Shown here: piece after piece, positions 45,791 to 54,652 of the stretch
Layout: the number at the start of each line of letters is the position of its first letter
Numbering within the stretch: the first letter of the stretch is position 1
NCBI GenBank assembly: GCA_028285445.1
Contig: JANQPQ010000004.1
Location: forward strand, 26,672-90,671
Length of the DNA: 64,000 nucleotides
DNA from: Cyclobacteriaceae bacterium
GTDB lineage: Bacteria; Bacteroidota; Bacteroidia; Cytophagales; Cyclobacteriaceae
Direction of reading: 5' to 3'
The notes under the pieces: model-generated
Database searches by the model: none
The model's input: the letters and a program-made list of their open reading frames with translations, nothing else
What the model was told of the DNA's origin: nothing
Program-made: the position numbers and the translations under genes

Positions 45791-45982
45791 CTAGCTACGC
45801 AAGGCTTTGGTCCATTGCAGCACTCTATCAAACAGATACCAGGTGCCCAGAAAGGCCAGGCATTCCAGACTGAAGCTGCGGAAGTGATAAAACATTTCAG
45901 CGGTAAGAAAGGAGGCGGCCAGGACAGGTAGTTGCTCCAGTGCTATTTTCCTCAGAGTAAGTTGTCTTAAAAGGGTGTACAT
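45791..45982 (-). CDS. Small membrane protein of unknown function (trio gene 1)
   Basis: The 63-residue frame (ATG at 45982) encodes two hydrophobic stretches, QLPVLAASFLTAEMFYH and LECLAFLGTWYLFDRVL. It is 25 bases upstream of the Ig-like membrane gene in the same direction, which supports it as real. It is too short for a family assignment. Confidence 0.5.
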   Translation of the reverse strand: MYTLLRQLTLRKIALEQLPVLAASFLTAEMFYHFRSFSLECLAFLGTWYLFDRVLQWTKALRS

Positions 45983-46151
45983 AGGTGATTTCGTTTCGTG
46001 TGTTTGTACCCCTTAGTCTCAAACAGACGAAAACGTATACACCAAAAGGGAGCTTTATTGGAAAAAGATTTTATTTAGCCCTTACTGAGAGGCTGATAAG
46101 CCGCTTTACAACTTATCGGCCGGCCGGTAGATGAGCATCAGGCGGGTGTTG

Positions 46152-46847
46152 CTAGGAGCCTCTCTTCAATACAGGTTTTTGCCCTTCAACGATCAAAGAA
46201 TAGATTGAGGGACCAGTTTGAGACTCGGGATTCTTTAGCGTCCGATAGCCGGACAGAATAGTATTATCGTCTGGATTAATGCTTTCCAAAGCAAAACTCA
46301 TGGCGAAAAGCCTTCTGGGTTTTCCAGTTGAAAACTCAAAAATTGTCATTTCCGATGGGTTATTGGCGAAGTACCAACCAAATGTTATTAGCAAATACTG
46401 CCCATTGAATTCCACGATCGTTATCAGATCAGATTCTACTTCATTTTCATCCGGCTTATTTTTGTTATTCCTTATTCCTAAGTTGAATTCATCTAAAATG
46501 GCACCATTTGCGAGTTCAATCCTTATCCTATCAAACTCCCCTGGATCACCTGAATATTCATCAAATTTGAAAAATTCAATTTTGTCTTTCGTTCCATCCT
46601 TGTCGAGGTCGAACTTAACAGACTCAATCAATTTCGGGGACAAGTCACTAGTTTCGGGCATATATTGCCTATGAATTTGTTCGTCTCCAGTCAGGTCAGT
46701 ATTGATTTTGAATTGAAAAGAAGTTGATACGGCTCCCTCCTCATTCTGGTCGGTTTGAATTGATCCCTTGGGCTCTTCCGGACTTTTGGTATTTGAACAG
46801 CCAAATACGACCAAAATTGGAATTAGTATGAGGAAGTATCGGGTCAT
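46152..46847 (-). CDS. Lipoprotein of unknown function
   Basis: The 231-residue protein has the lipobox ILVVFGC with Cys17 lipidated, followed by SNTKSPEE and an acidic linker. The mature part contains KFDLDKDGTKDKIEFFKF, a calcium-loop-like DxDxDG repeat typical of VCBS/FG-GAP-like surface modules, and YLLITFGWYFANNPSEMTIF. I recognise no named family. It is a single gene on the minus strand. Confidence 0.7.
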   Translation of the reverse strand: MTRYFLILIPILVVFGCSNTKSPEEPKGSIQTDQNEEGAVSTSFQFKINTDLTGDEQIHRQYMPETSDLSPKLIESVKFDLDKDGTKDKIEFFKFDEYSGDPGEFDRIRIELANGAILDEFNLGIRNNKNKPDENEVESDLITIVEFNGQYLLITFGWYFANNPSEMTIFEFSTGKPRRLFAMSFALESINPDDNTILSGYRTLKNPESQTGPSIYSLIVEGQKPVLKRGS

Positions 46848-47087
46848 TAAATATGGAATCTAATTATGTTAGGTTGGATTGCTTATTGGAAAGAGCGTTT
46901 TAAGAACTAAGAACTAGCGTATAAATTTAATAATGACAATCGTACTTGCCATTTGGACTAGCCAGAAAACGATTAGCCATTTGATCTTTTCTTTCCACAG
47001 GTTAAGGGCTTCCAGACAATTTCGGCATCGGATTTAGTAATACATCTCTAGCAACTAGCTGCAAAGCATGATTACGGAGGCAGTCTT

Positions 47088-47960
47088 CTAGCTCGTAAAG
47101 GCTGTTGCTGCCCACTCTTCCAAGGTGGGTAGGGTTAGTCCTAACATTTCCCTGATCTGCGTGGTATCTGGGTTTAAAAGTGATTGGCCCTGGGTATCCT
47201 GATATTCATAGAATTCTGCATAATCCTTGGCAATACTTTCGCCAAGTATTGGTGTGAGGAATCCTTCCAGTTGCTCATGGGTTATCGGCTGGTACCGTAA
47301 GTTGCCACCAATAGCCTTACCGAGCCTTAGGGCCAGGTCGTTACCGGTAATTCCTTCTCTTCCACCAATTCTGTAAAGTCCACCTTTCAACCTATTAGTG
47401 AACAGAGCTGCTATTACGTATTGGGCTAGATCGGCCCATGATAAATAATTTACAGGAAAGTTGGCGGGTATCGTTTGAGGAATGATACCATCAGACTCAA
47501 TAGCAGTGCGATAGGCTGTAGAGAAGTTCTCCAGGTATTCGGTAGCGCTTAGAATTGGTGTTTGTGGTAATTTGTCAAGCACCAGATCTTTCATCTCCAC
47601 CCTGGCATCAACGCTTGGTACACCCACTTTCGTATCAGGCAGGGTGCTACTAATAACAAAGACGGTTGGGGGATAGCCTGCCTGTAAAATAGCCTCTGCA
47701 TAACTGGAAGTTAGTGTTACCATTTGATGAGGTGAAACTTGAGCCGGAATTTGCGCAATTATGGCGTCAACACGCTCCATTTGTGGAGCTAGCGAGATCA
47801 CGGAAAAGTCGGTCTCAAAAGAAGTTATGCCCTGGCTTTGCAACGCCTGCGCTTTCTCCAAAGACCTGGCAGGTGCCACGACTTGGTGCTCAAGTGACTT
47901 TAGTTGATTCGCTGTAGTAGCGCCTTGCATCCCGGTCGCATTAAATAACATTATCTTCAT
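47088..47960 (-). CDS. NmrA-like NAD(P)-binding protein
   Basis: The 290-residue protein starts KIMLFNATGMQGATTANQL, a variant of the GxxGxxG Rossmann motif (here GMQGATT). It continues with PARSLEKAQALQSQGI and YLSWADLAQYVIAALF, the NmrA/SDR-atypical pattern seen in redox sensors and epimerases. The substrate is unknown. It is divergent from an HxlR regulator gene across a 121-base region full of AGTATA elements, the usual arrangement for regulation by HxlR. Confidence 0.85.
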   Translation of the reverse strand: MKIMLFNATGMQGATTANQLKSLEHQVVAPARSLEKAQALQSQGITSFETDFSVISLAPQMERVDAIIAQIPAQVSPHQMVTLTSSYAEAILQAGYPPTVFVISSTLPDTKVGVPSVDARVEMKDLVLDKLPQTPILSATEYLENFSTAYRTAIESDGIIPQTIPANFPVNYLSWADLAQYVIAALFTNRLKGGLYRIGGREGITGNDLALRLGKAIGGNLRYQPITHEQLEGFLTPILGESIAKDYAEFYEYQDTQGQSLLNPDTTQIREMLGLTLPTLEEWAATAFTS

Positions 47961-47998
47961 ATCGTCTTGTTTTGCTAACTCAATGATATGATGTTGAT

Positions 47999-48052
47999 AG
48001 TATAAAAAGTATAACAGTATACATTTATATACTAGTATAAATAAGTATACTT
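47999..48052. promoter_or_regulatory. AGTATA-rich operator region between the NmrA and HxlR genes
   Basis: AGTATA occurs five times (47999, 48008, 48016, 48034, 48044) and its complement TATACT twice. TATACTAGTATA (48028-48039) and AAGTATACTT (48043-48052) are perfect palindromes. The position suggests binding of the HxlR dimer to control both divergent genes. Confidence 0.6.
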
Positions 48053-48081
48053 ACTCCTGAATAAGCAGCAAAGAAAATAGT

Positions 48082-48423
48082 ATGGATAAGAAATCTGAAA
48101 TCGCAAAGAAACTTCTACCAGTAATGGATACCATGGAGTTACTAAGTGGAAGGTGGCGAATAATTATCATGACGGCCTTATACGTAGGGGGAACAATGCG
48201 CTTTAACGAGCTAAGAGGTAACATCCCACGAATTACAGGAAGGGCACTTTCGTTAGACTTAAAATTCCTGGAGGCACATGATATTGTTTCCAGAACTATT
48301 AAGGACACCTCTCCAATAACCGTAGAATACGAGTTAACTGACTATGGCAGATCCCTGGATCCAGTTTTTAGGGCTCTGACTACATGGGGCCAAAAACATA
48401 GGAATAGAGTAATGAGGAGATAG
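48082..48423 (+). CDS. HxlR-family transcriptional regulator
   Basis: The 113-residue winged-helix protein shows the HxlR layout: VMDTMELLSGRWRIIIMTAL, MRFNELRGNIPRITGRALS and VEYELTDYGRSLDPVF. Many HxlR proteins have an N-terminal cysteine that senses electrophiles; this one has no cysteine at all. It likely controls the divergent NmrA-like gene and itself through the AGTATA region. Confidence 0.93.
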   Translation: MDKKSEIAKKLLPVMDTMELLSGRWRIIIMTALYVGGTMRFNELRGNIPRITGRALSLDLKFLEAHDIVSRTIKDTSPITVEYELTDYGRSLDPVFRALTTWGQKHRNRVMRR

Positions 48424-48667
48424 GATTGGGTAAGTCGGTAATTATTCAGAACTAAATTAAGTACCAAGCGGAGCGAGGATTTGGTGATATGGTCTTGACA
48501 CAAACATAATTGACCGCTAATTACGGAATACGTATAAATACCCATTTACAGAAATGAGTTTCAACCCAGAGGGTTAAATTAATATATTCAAGTTGTTACT
48601 TATCTCAATAGGTTGAACCTAAAGTAGTTACTTCTTTGTTTTGCTAGTCCACCTAAACTAAACCCAG

Positions 48668-50101
48668 ATGGCTCAGCTAAAAGTAATCTTCATATTGGTC
48701 ATGCTTAGTACTTGTCCTAAGTACATCTGGGCGCAAAAAATTAGCACGGTCAGTTCGGCTACTCTTGATTTTATTATTCCTGCAAAACTTAGTCTACCAA
48801 CAAACACCAAAACTTACAATATTGTAACTACAGTTGCTGATTCCTCTTTTGGCAATATTGCCACGCGGATATTCGATGAACCAGATTATGACAACCTGGA
48901 GCACTTAGCAAGAGACCGAGCCACAGCTGATGTAACTTTCAATATACATCTTGGAGAATTTGAAGTTGTAGATCATGGCGTGGTGGAGGTGGTAAATAAG
49001 GTGAAGGTCGAAACCACTAACGAAGAAGATGGTCTTTCACTGGAGATTGCTGAATATCGCTATGATACTGCCGTGGAGTATCAAATCCGCTATCGGATGC
49101 CGGCGACTATGGAGGTTATTGATTTTGGTGGAAAGCAGATCAGAAACCACCAGCCAAGAACCCAGGAAGTGGTATTGTTCGCAGAACCGTGGGAGGGCCT
49201 GACCAACAACCCTACCGACAAGTATTTGGCTGCTTATCTGGAGGATCATAAGAATGATATAGTGCTATCTATCAACTTTGACCTGCGAGGAGTTTTTGCT
49301 GACTACACTCCCACCAGCATACCGTGGTCTTCAGCTATGGTTCTGCCAGAATCCAAGAAATCGAACTTCACTGAATATTCGGTAGTTGTTAAGGAAGCTA
49401 TTGATGCAATGAATGAATATGTAAAGAATAGAAACTATGAGGTGCTTGAAGGCCAGATGCAGAAATCTCTTGAATATTTTATTGCTGCCGAAGTACAAAC
49501 CTGGGATAAGAAGGAAAGAAAACTACCAGCCATCTTTGGGCTTAATATTGCCCACTGTTATCTATGGCTTAATGACTTAGACAAAGCTGAAGAAAGCTTG
49601 GTCAGGCCCAAATTAACATGGGTGTCACTTTACAATCTTCATAACGAAGTTAAGGGTATGATTGACTACAGGCGAAAGAATGCTGGGCAGTTGGCAACAG
49701 CTCCTACTTTTGCTTCTAACACGGAGACCAACAATGAGATAATACCCGAAACTCTGCCTGGTACATGGAAGAGCATAGCTGCCAACCTTGGTATAAGTGA
49801 TTCGAAGGTTGTTTATGAGCAATTATCCGGGGATAAAGTTCTACTTGCCGGATCAATTGATAATGAGCTGTCCGGCACCAACTTCATTGCTATTAAAGTG
49901 GATCGGGCGGAGGTTGACGGAATTGATGTTTCAAACGTCATGGCGGGCCAGTATTTTGCTTTCAAATTCCGCAACGTAAGCGACCTGAGCGTTGAAATAG
50001 GAATTGCGGAAAGCAGCGCAAAGGTGATGAGCAAAGAGGAAGTTATCGCCTTTACACAATCGAATCAGGAACCAACATATATCAATTACCAAAAGCAGTA
50101 G
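48668..50101 (+). CDS. Exported protein of unknown function in the CHAT cluster
   Basis: The 477-residue protein has a signal peptide (to about IWAQ, residue 22). A beta-rich N-terminal half follows (DVTFNIHLGEFEVVDHGVVE, AVEYQIRYRMPATMEVIDFG), then helices with a TPR-like pair (IFGLNIAHCYLWLNDLDKAEES), and a last beta-rich 130-residue part with LSDxSVEIGIAESS-type strands. I recognise no family. The CHAT gene begins 4 bases after its stop, so the two are translationally linked. Its mature region probably acts together with the exported CHAT protein. Confidence 0.7.
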   Translation: MAQLKVIFILVMLSTCPKYIWAQKISTVSSATLDFIIPAKLSLPTNTKTYNIVTTVADSSFGNIATRIFDEPDYDNLEHLARDRATADVTFNIHLGEFEVVDHGVVEVVNKVKVETTNEEDGLSLEIAEYRYDTAVEYQIRYRMPATMEVIDFGGKQIRNHQPRTQEVVLFAEPWEGLTNNPTDKYLAAYLEDHKNDIVLSINFDLRGVFADYTPTSIPWSSAMVLPESKKSNFTEYSVVVKEAIDAMNEYVKNRNYEVLEGQMQKSLEYFIAAEVQTWDKKERKLPAIFGLNIAHCYLWLNDLDKAEESLVRPKLTWVSLYNLHNEVKGMIDYRRKNAGQLATAPTFASNTETNNEIIPETLPGTWKSIAANLGISDSKVVYEQLSGDKVLLAGSIDNELSGTNFIAIKVDRAEVDGIDVSNVMAGQYFAFKFRNVSDLSVEIGIAESSAKVMSKEEVIAFTQSNQEPTYINYQKQ

Positions 50102-50105
50102 CAGC

Positions 50106-53100
50106 ATGCGACTCCTTTGTTTCATATTACTATTGTTTCAATCTATTCCCACTCTGAGCCAAGATTGGTATTCCCCTAACCGCCATGGTTTTCAAGAGGG
50201 TTTGGTGCTGGACAACAAGGGTAATTGGTTGTATGGATATATCTTCTACGATACACCCATTGAAATGCAAAGGGGAATTGTTTTCAAAAGCATATGGGGA
50301 GAAAGAAGATATAAGGCTGAAGACATCGATGGGTATATGATTGATGGGCTATTGAGAATTCCTAACGAGTTCAAAAGTAGGTTTGTAGTGGTTCGGAATG
50401 AAGGGCCCATTAGTTCTGTAGAATCATATAGTAATGCGCTAGATGCAACCAATCTTAACAATAAAGACGAAACCAATCTCACCAGTTTCAAAACAAAGAA
50501 ATACTGGCTCAAACAGGATGGTAGTGCACTATCTGCTGACAAAGTGACCTGGTCGAGACTTGCAGATCTTATAGCGGATAATGAGCCTGTTTCTGATTCT
50601 GTTCGAGCGCTCAGTACAGATCTTTACCTTGAGGAAGTGCAGCGGATAGTAGATCGTTACAACAGCAACTACCTAAGGCAAAATGCTGGTTTGAATGCAT
50701 GGGAACAGCAATTGAGAAAGTTGCGGGACTTGGGTGCTTCTTATGCAAAGAGCAAAGAATGGGATCAATATTTCACGAATAAAAAGCAATTAGCCTCAGC
50801 CTTGTCATCCCAAATGGAAATCGGTGCTGCACAAATCGAGCTTACAGGCGGACTTGGAATCGCCAAGCTGCTATCACAGAATAAACATGAGCTTGATATG
50901 GCTATAGCACTAGCTGACCTCTTTTTTAGCCAGGGCAATGTATTGGAAGCGCAGGAGCTCTATAGTAGGGCGGCTGACTTAAATGAAAAAGTTGGAGATG
51001 GCAGCCGACACACTCAACTGCAGCTGCAAAACGGCAGGGCTTTTTTGAGACTAAGACGATTTGCCAAAGCCAAGCAGGTGTTAGAACCACTGTTAACGGA
51101 TGCCAACCCCAAAGCTAGGAGTGAATTAGCATTCTACGAGGGAGAAATAATGCTAGCACAAGGGCGATACACTAAGGCCAGACGTAGATACCAAACTCTG
51201 GAAGATAATGAAAGCTTTAGCCGCTTGAAAAGTTTGAAGGCTTCAAGCGCCGAAAAATTGGGAGACATCGAATACGAAACTGGTAACTATAATGAAGCAT
51301 TTGAATACTGGCAACTTGCCGAGGATCGCTATAGACGTAGTGGCAGCCGAATTGCCCTGAATCGGTTAAAATTAAAAATAGCCAACCTTCGCGATTACCT
51401 TTACCGGACGACACCATCTGAGCAGAAGAAGCTGTTCTTGTTGCTGGCCTTGCGTGACGATAGCAAACGGCAAAAGCAATTGCAGCTAGCTTGGGAAGGC
51501 ATTGAGAAGGGCCTATCCGACCAAATAAACTACCTAACCAATAAACATCCTGAGCTTGGAGATGGGTACTTGAGCGAGGGCTTGAATGAAATCAGTATTC
51601 CGATTGATCATCGAGAACAAGGTGAATTGTTTCTCAAGACCCTAATCTACTACACCGCTGAAATCCTGGGGCGGGAACATATTGATATAGCTCTTTACTA
51701 CTATAGCCTGGGGTTATTGGAGTTTCGTAGTTTCGAGAGAAACATAGCCAAGTTACTTCTTGATAAGGCTTACAGTCGTGAGGTGGACAAGATGCCTGAC
51801 ATTGAATCCTTCCAACGGTCACTCGATTATTTTGGTAAAGCTGCCTCCATCTATCAAACAAACCTGGGGCCGAAGAATCAAGAGTTGGCCAGGGTTTACC
51901 TGCACAAGGCCAGACTGGTAAGATCTTTCCACTTCTATAGCTTACTTCACCTCAAAGAGCTTACTAGCTGGATTGATGGAAGGCCACCAGCCAGTTCGGA
52001 TGAAGAAGCACAAATGATTAGGGCAGTAAATGAGAATATTGATTTCTATCAACGCAATGCTCCGCAATGGCCGAACCAAATTTCAGGCACTATTCAGCAG
52101 GCACTGGTGGCCAATATTGTGTCATTTAATGATGATGAACCCTCTGTAACGCCGGAGGTTACACCGGTGCAGTTAACTGGCGATGGAGTCTTTTGCTTTT
52201 CCAATAAGATCTTTCACGAGACGCTATTCCTGAAAGCTCGTTATTCCCTAAGCTTCGACAATCCCATGCTTAAGGAAAGCCTGGAGGCTTATGATAACCA
52301 TCTTGACCTCTTGATACAATCCCTGGAGAATCAAGAAGATCAGTTTGTAGTAGCACAAAATGCTATTGAAGACAGAATTACGGCCAGCGACCTGTATTTA
52401 GCCGCTAACATGGAAGCGGATGCATTCCGCATTCGGGAGAAGACCAAATCCTTGATACTGCTTTCTGATTTAGAAAAGATCAATCAGGCTCAGACCGACG
52501 GCCTTAACCTCCGAAATTATCAAAGCCTGCTATTTAAGATCAGGCACTATGAAAACGTTAGTGTAATGTCAAGGAATGCGGGCCTAAGGGATGCATATGC
52601 CGATAGCTTGCAGCAAGCAAGGGAGCAATTGGCTAACCTCAGCTCCATCGCTGGAAATGAAAGATCCCCTACCCTCTTCAGTCCTAATGTAGCATCCATA
52701 GAGGATATTCAGCAGCTGCTTGATCCGGAAACGGCAGTGCTTGAGTATTTCACAGTCGATAAGGTGTTCATCATCACAAAAAACAATTTTGAGATAAGAG
52801 AGCTGAGAAGGCTTGACCGTAAAATTGAAGACCTGGACAAAACGATAAAGGGATATCGCAATGCCATTCTTTATCGGGTAACTGACAATATCTATGAAAC
52901 CGGGCGGGAACTCTATCGATCTCTTATTCCCAAGCTTCCGGCGAATGTTACTAACCTGGTCATTATTCCGACCGGGAGCTTAAATAGCCTTCCTTTTGAG
53001 GCTTTAATTGCCGAGCGGGCGAAGAAAGATGCAAGAGCTGACAGCGATTTCCGGTATCTCATCCATAACTATGCGGTGAGCTACGCCTTCTCCAGCACAA

Positions 53101-53843
53101 TCTGGAGAAACCAGCGATTGAGGTCTAAGAACGTTAGTAGAAAAGTGCTAGCCTTGGCCCCGGTTTTTCGTGATGAAGTTGAAACTACCACGGCCACGGC
53201 AAATTCCCTGGAGCAATTCGTAAAACTTGACACGACTGGCACGCGAGCTTTCCTGCTGGACGGCTCCTATGTAAGTGCCATTCCTGGCACTGAAGAAGAA
53301 ATCAATGAGTTGAACCGGCTGCTTTCGGATAAGGGCAGGACTGTGACGAGGCTGATGCACGCGGATGCCTCAGAAGGAAGTCTTAAGAGCGAGGTTCTAC
53401 AACAGTATGAAATAATACACTTTGCCACACATGGTTTTGTCAATGAAGAGAATCCTGACCTATCAGGGCTGGTGCTGGCTCCGGTAAAGGATACCGGTGA
53501 GGATGGGATTCTTTACACAGGAGAGATTTATTCGCTAGAACTCAATGCTGACCTGGTGGTACTTTCAGCTTGTGAAACAGGTCTCGGTAGAGTGCAGGCA
53601 GGAGAAGGTGTTTTGGGTCTATCCAGGGCATTTGTCTATGCCGGTGCCAAGAACCAGCTCATTTCTTTCTGGAAGGTGTCTGACGAGGCTACTACTGAGT
53701 TGATCTTAAAATTCTACGAAGAATTTCTATCCGAAGGAAAAGATTACTCATCGGCCCTGCAGGAGGCGAAACTGACCATGATAGCGAACGCAGAATATTC
53801 AGACCCATATTATTGGGCGCCCTTTGTACTTATTGGAAAATAA
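50106..53843 (+). CDS. Exported TPR-CHAT protein (caspase-like peptidase fold)
   Basis: The 1245-residue protein has a signal peptide (LLCFILLLFQSIPTLSQ) and an N-terminal beta-rich segment. Many TPR-like repeats follow (about 200-800, for example LADLFFSQGNVLEAQELYSR), and the C-terminal CHAT domain (about 900-1245) ends DPYYWAPFVLIGK. The dyad is present: His1109 in HFATHG and Cys1156 in VVLSACETGLG, with the downstream motif GEGVLGLSRAFVYAGAKN. CHAT domains are caspase-like cysteine peptidases. Here the signal peptide puts the enzyme outside the cytoplasm, unlike the TPR-CHAT of CRISPR type III-E. Targets are unknown. Confidence 0.88.
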   Translation: MRLLCFILLLFQSIPTLSQDWYSPNRHGFQEGLVLDNKGNWLYGYIFYDTPIEMQRGIVFKSIWGERRYKAEDIDGYMIDGLLRIPNEFKSRFVVVRNEGPISSVESYSNALDATNLNNKDETNLTSFKTKKYWLKQDGSALSADKVTWSRLADLIADNEPVSDSVRALSTDLYLEEVQRIVDRYNSNYLRQNAGLNAWEQQLRKLRDLGASYAKSKEWDQYFTNKKQLASALSSQMEIGAAQIELTGGLGIAKLLSQNKHELDMAIALADLFFSQGNVLEAQELYSRAADLNEKVGDGSRHTQLQLQNGRAFLRLRRFAKAKQVLEPLLTDANPKARSELAFYEGEIMLAQGRYTKARRRYQTLEDNESFSRLKSLKASSAEKLGDIEYETGNYNEAFEYWQLAEDRYRRSGSRIALNRLKLKIANLRDYLYRTTPSEQKKLFLLLALRDDSKRQKQLQLAWEGIEKGLSDQINYLTNKHPELGDGYLSEGLNEISIPIDHREQGELFLKTLIYYTAEILGREHIDIALYYYSLGLLEFRSFERNIAKLLLDKAYSREVDKMPDIESFQRSLDYFGKAASIYQTNLGPKNQELARVYLHKARLVRSFHFYSLLHLKELTSWIDGRPPASSDEEAQMIRAVNENIDFYQRNAPQWPNQISGTIQQALVANIVSFNDDEPSVTPEVTPVQLTGDGVFCFSNKIFHETLFLKARYSLSFDNPMLKESLEAYDNHLDLLIQSLENQEDQFVVAQNAIEDRITASDLYLAANMEADAFRIREKTKSLILLSDLEKINQAQTDGLNLRNYQSLLFKIRHYENVSVMSRNAGLRDAYADSLQQAREQLANLSSIAGNERSPTLFSPNVASIEDIQQLLDPETAVLEYFTVDKVFIITKNNFEIRELRRLDRKIEDLDKTIKGYRNAILYRVTDNIYETGRELYRSLIPKLPANVTNLVIIPTGSLNSLPFEALIAERAKKDARADSDFRYLIHNYAVSYAFSSTIWRNQRLRSKNVSRKVLALAPVFRDEVETTTATANSLEQFVKLDTTGTRAFLLDGSYVSAIPGTEEEINELNRLLSDKGRTVTRLMHADASEGSLKSEVLQQYEIIHFATHGFVNEENPDLSGLVLAPVKDTGEDGILYTGEIYSLELNADLVVLSACETGLGRVQAGEGVLGLSRAFVYAGAKNQLISFWKVSDEATTELILKFYEEFLSEGKDYSSALQEAKLTMIANAEYSDPYYWAPFVLIGK

Positions 53844-53870
53844 ATGATATGTCTAAATAAACCCTTAATC

Positions 53871-54626
53871 ATGAGAACACTTACCACCACATTGCTCGGC
53901 GTATTTTTCGTTCTGGGCTTCAATGTAAACTTGGCGGTCAGTCAGACATTTGGCGATCGTCTGGCTAATGAAGAGAAAATATATGTAATCCCTTATAAGG
54001 GACCCAAATTGTTTCTTACAGAAACCAGCGACTTCAACGTTCCTGTACCAAATTCCAAGAAGGATATTGAAAGTGCTTCGGTTGGAGATGAGGTAGTATT
54101 TATTGAATACAGAAAGCCCGATCAAAACTTTGTACTCAAGGAGGTATTTGATAAAAGTCAAGAGCAAGAAATAAATGACAGGGTAATAGCCTATCTCAGC
54201 GATAAGCTGGGGGACGATAAAATTGTTAAAGCCTCTGATGAATTCGACCTTGCCAACCATGAGGGCAACTTTGTTATTGTAATGGGAACTGGAGGGTCAT
54301 CGCACCGGAACGGCATGGGGCTGACCTACGATTACTTTGGCAATATGCTGCCCGATGGTGTGGGTAAGCTAAACTTCGGAAATAAGTTCTTCATATCGTT
54401 AATGGAAAAAAATGCCAAGGGCAACTGGAAAGTAAAGGTACACTGTCAAAAAGGTGCCACCGTTGGTGGTGGCTCAATTGAATATGGAGAAGGACTTGAG
54501 TACCCGGATATCGATGAAGCAGTGGCTGCATCAATTGAGGAGTACTACAATGGCATTGACGAGGAGTTGACTAAAGCCTTAGAACGACTGGATAAACGAC
54601 TGGATAAGCAGTGGTCGAAAAAATGA
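53871..54626 (+). CDS. Exported protein of unknown function downstream of CHAT gene
   Basis: From the ATG at 53871 the product is 251 residues with a signal peptide (TTLLGVFFVLGFNVNLAVSQ). The mature region has FVIVMGTGGSSHRNGMGLTY and a charged C-terminal helix (EELTKALERLDKRLDKQWSK). I recognise no family. It starts 27 bases after the CHAT stop in the same direction. An upstream in-frame ATG at 53844 would add nine residues before the signal peptide and is less likely. Confidence 0.65.
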   Translation: MRTLTTTLLGVFFVLGFNVNLAVSQTFGDRLANEEKIYVIPYKGPKLFLTETSDFNVPVPNSKKDIESASVGDEVVFIEYRKPDQNFVLKEVFDKSQEQEINDRVIAYLSDKLGDDKIVKASDEFDLANHEGNFVIVMGTGGSSHRNGMGLTYDYFGNMLPDGVGKLNFGNKFFISLMEKNAKGNWKVKVHCQKGATVGGGSIEYGEGLEYPDIDEAVAASIEEYYNGIDEELTKALERLDKRLDKQWSKK

Positions 54627-54652
54627 TGGTATGGATTGGTGGGAGCTCGGGT

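Noticed and set aside
50106..53843. A link of the CHAT protein to a CRISPR type III-E system
   Set aside because: No repeat array, Cas7-11-like gene or adaptation gene is in the window, and the protein has a signal peptide.
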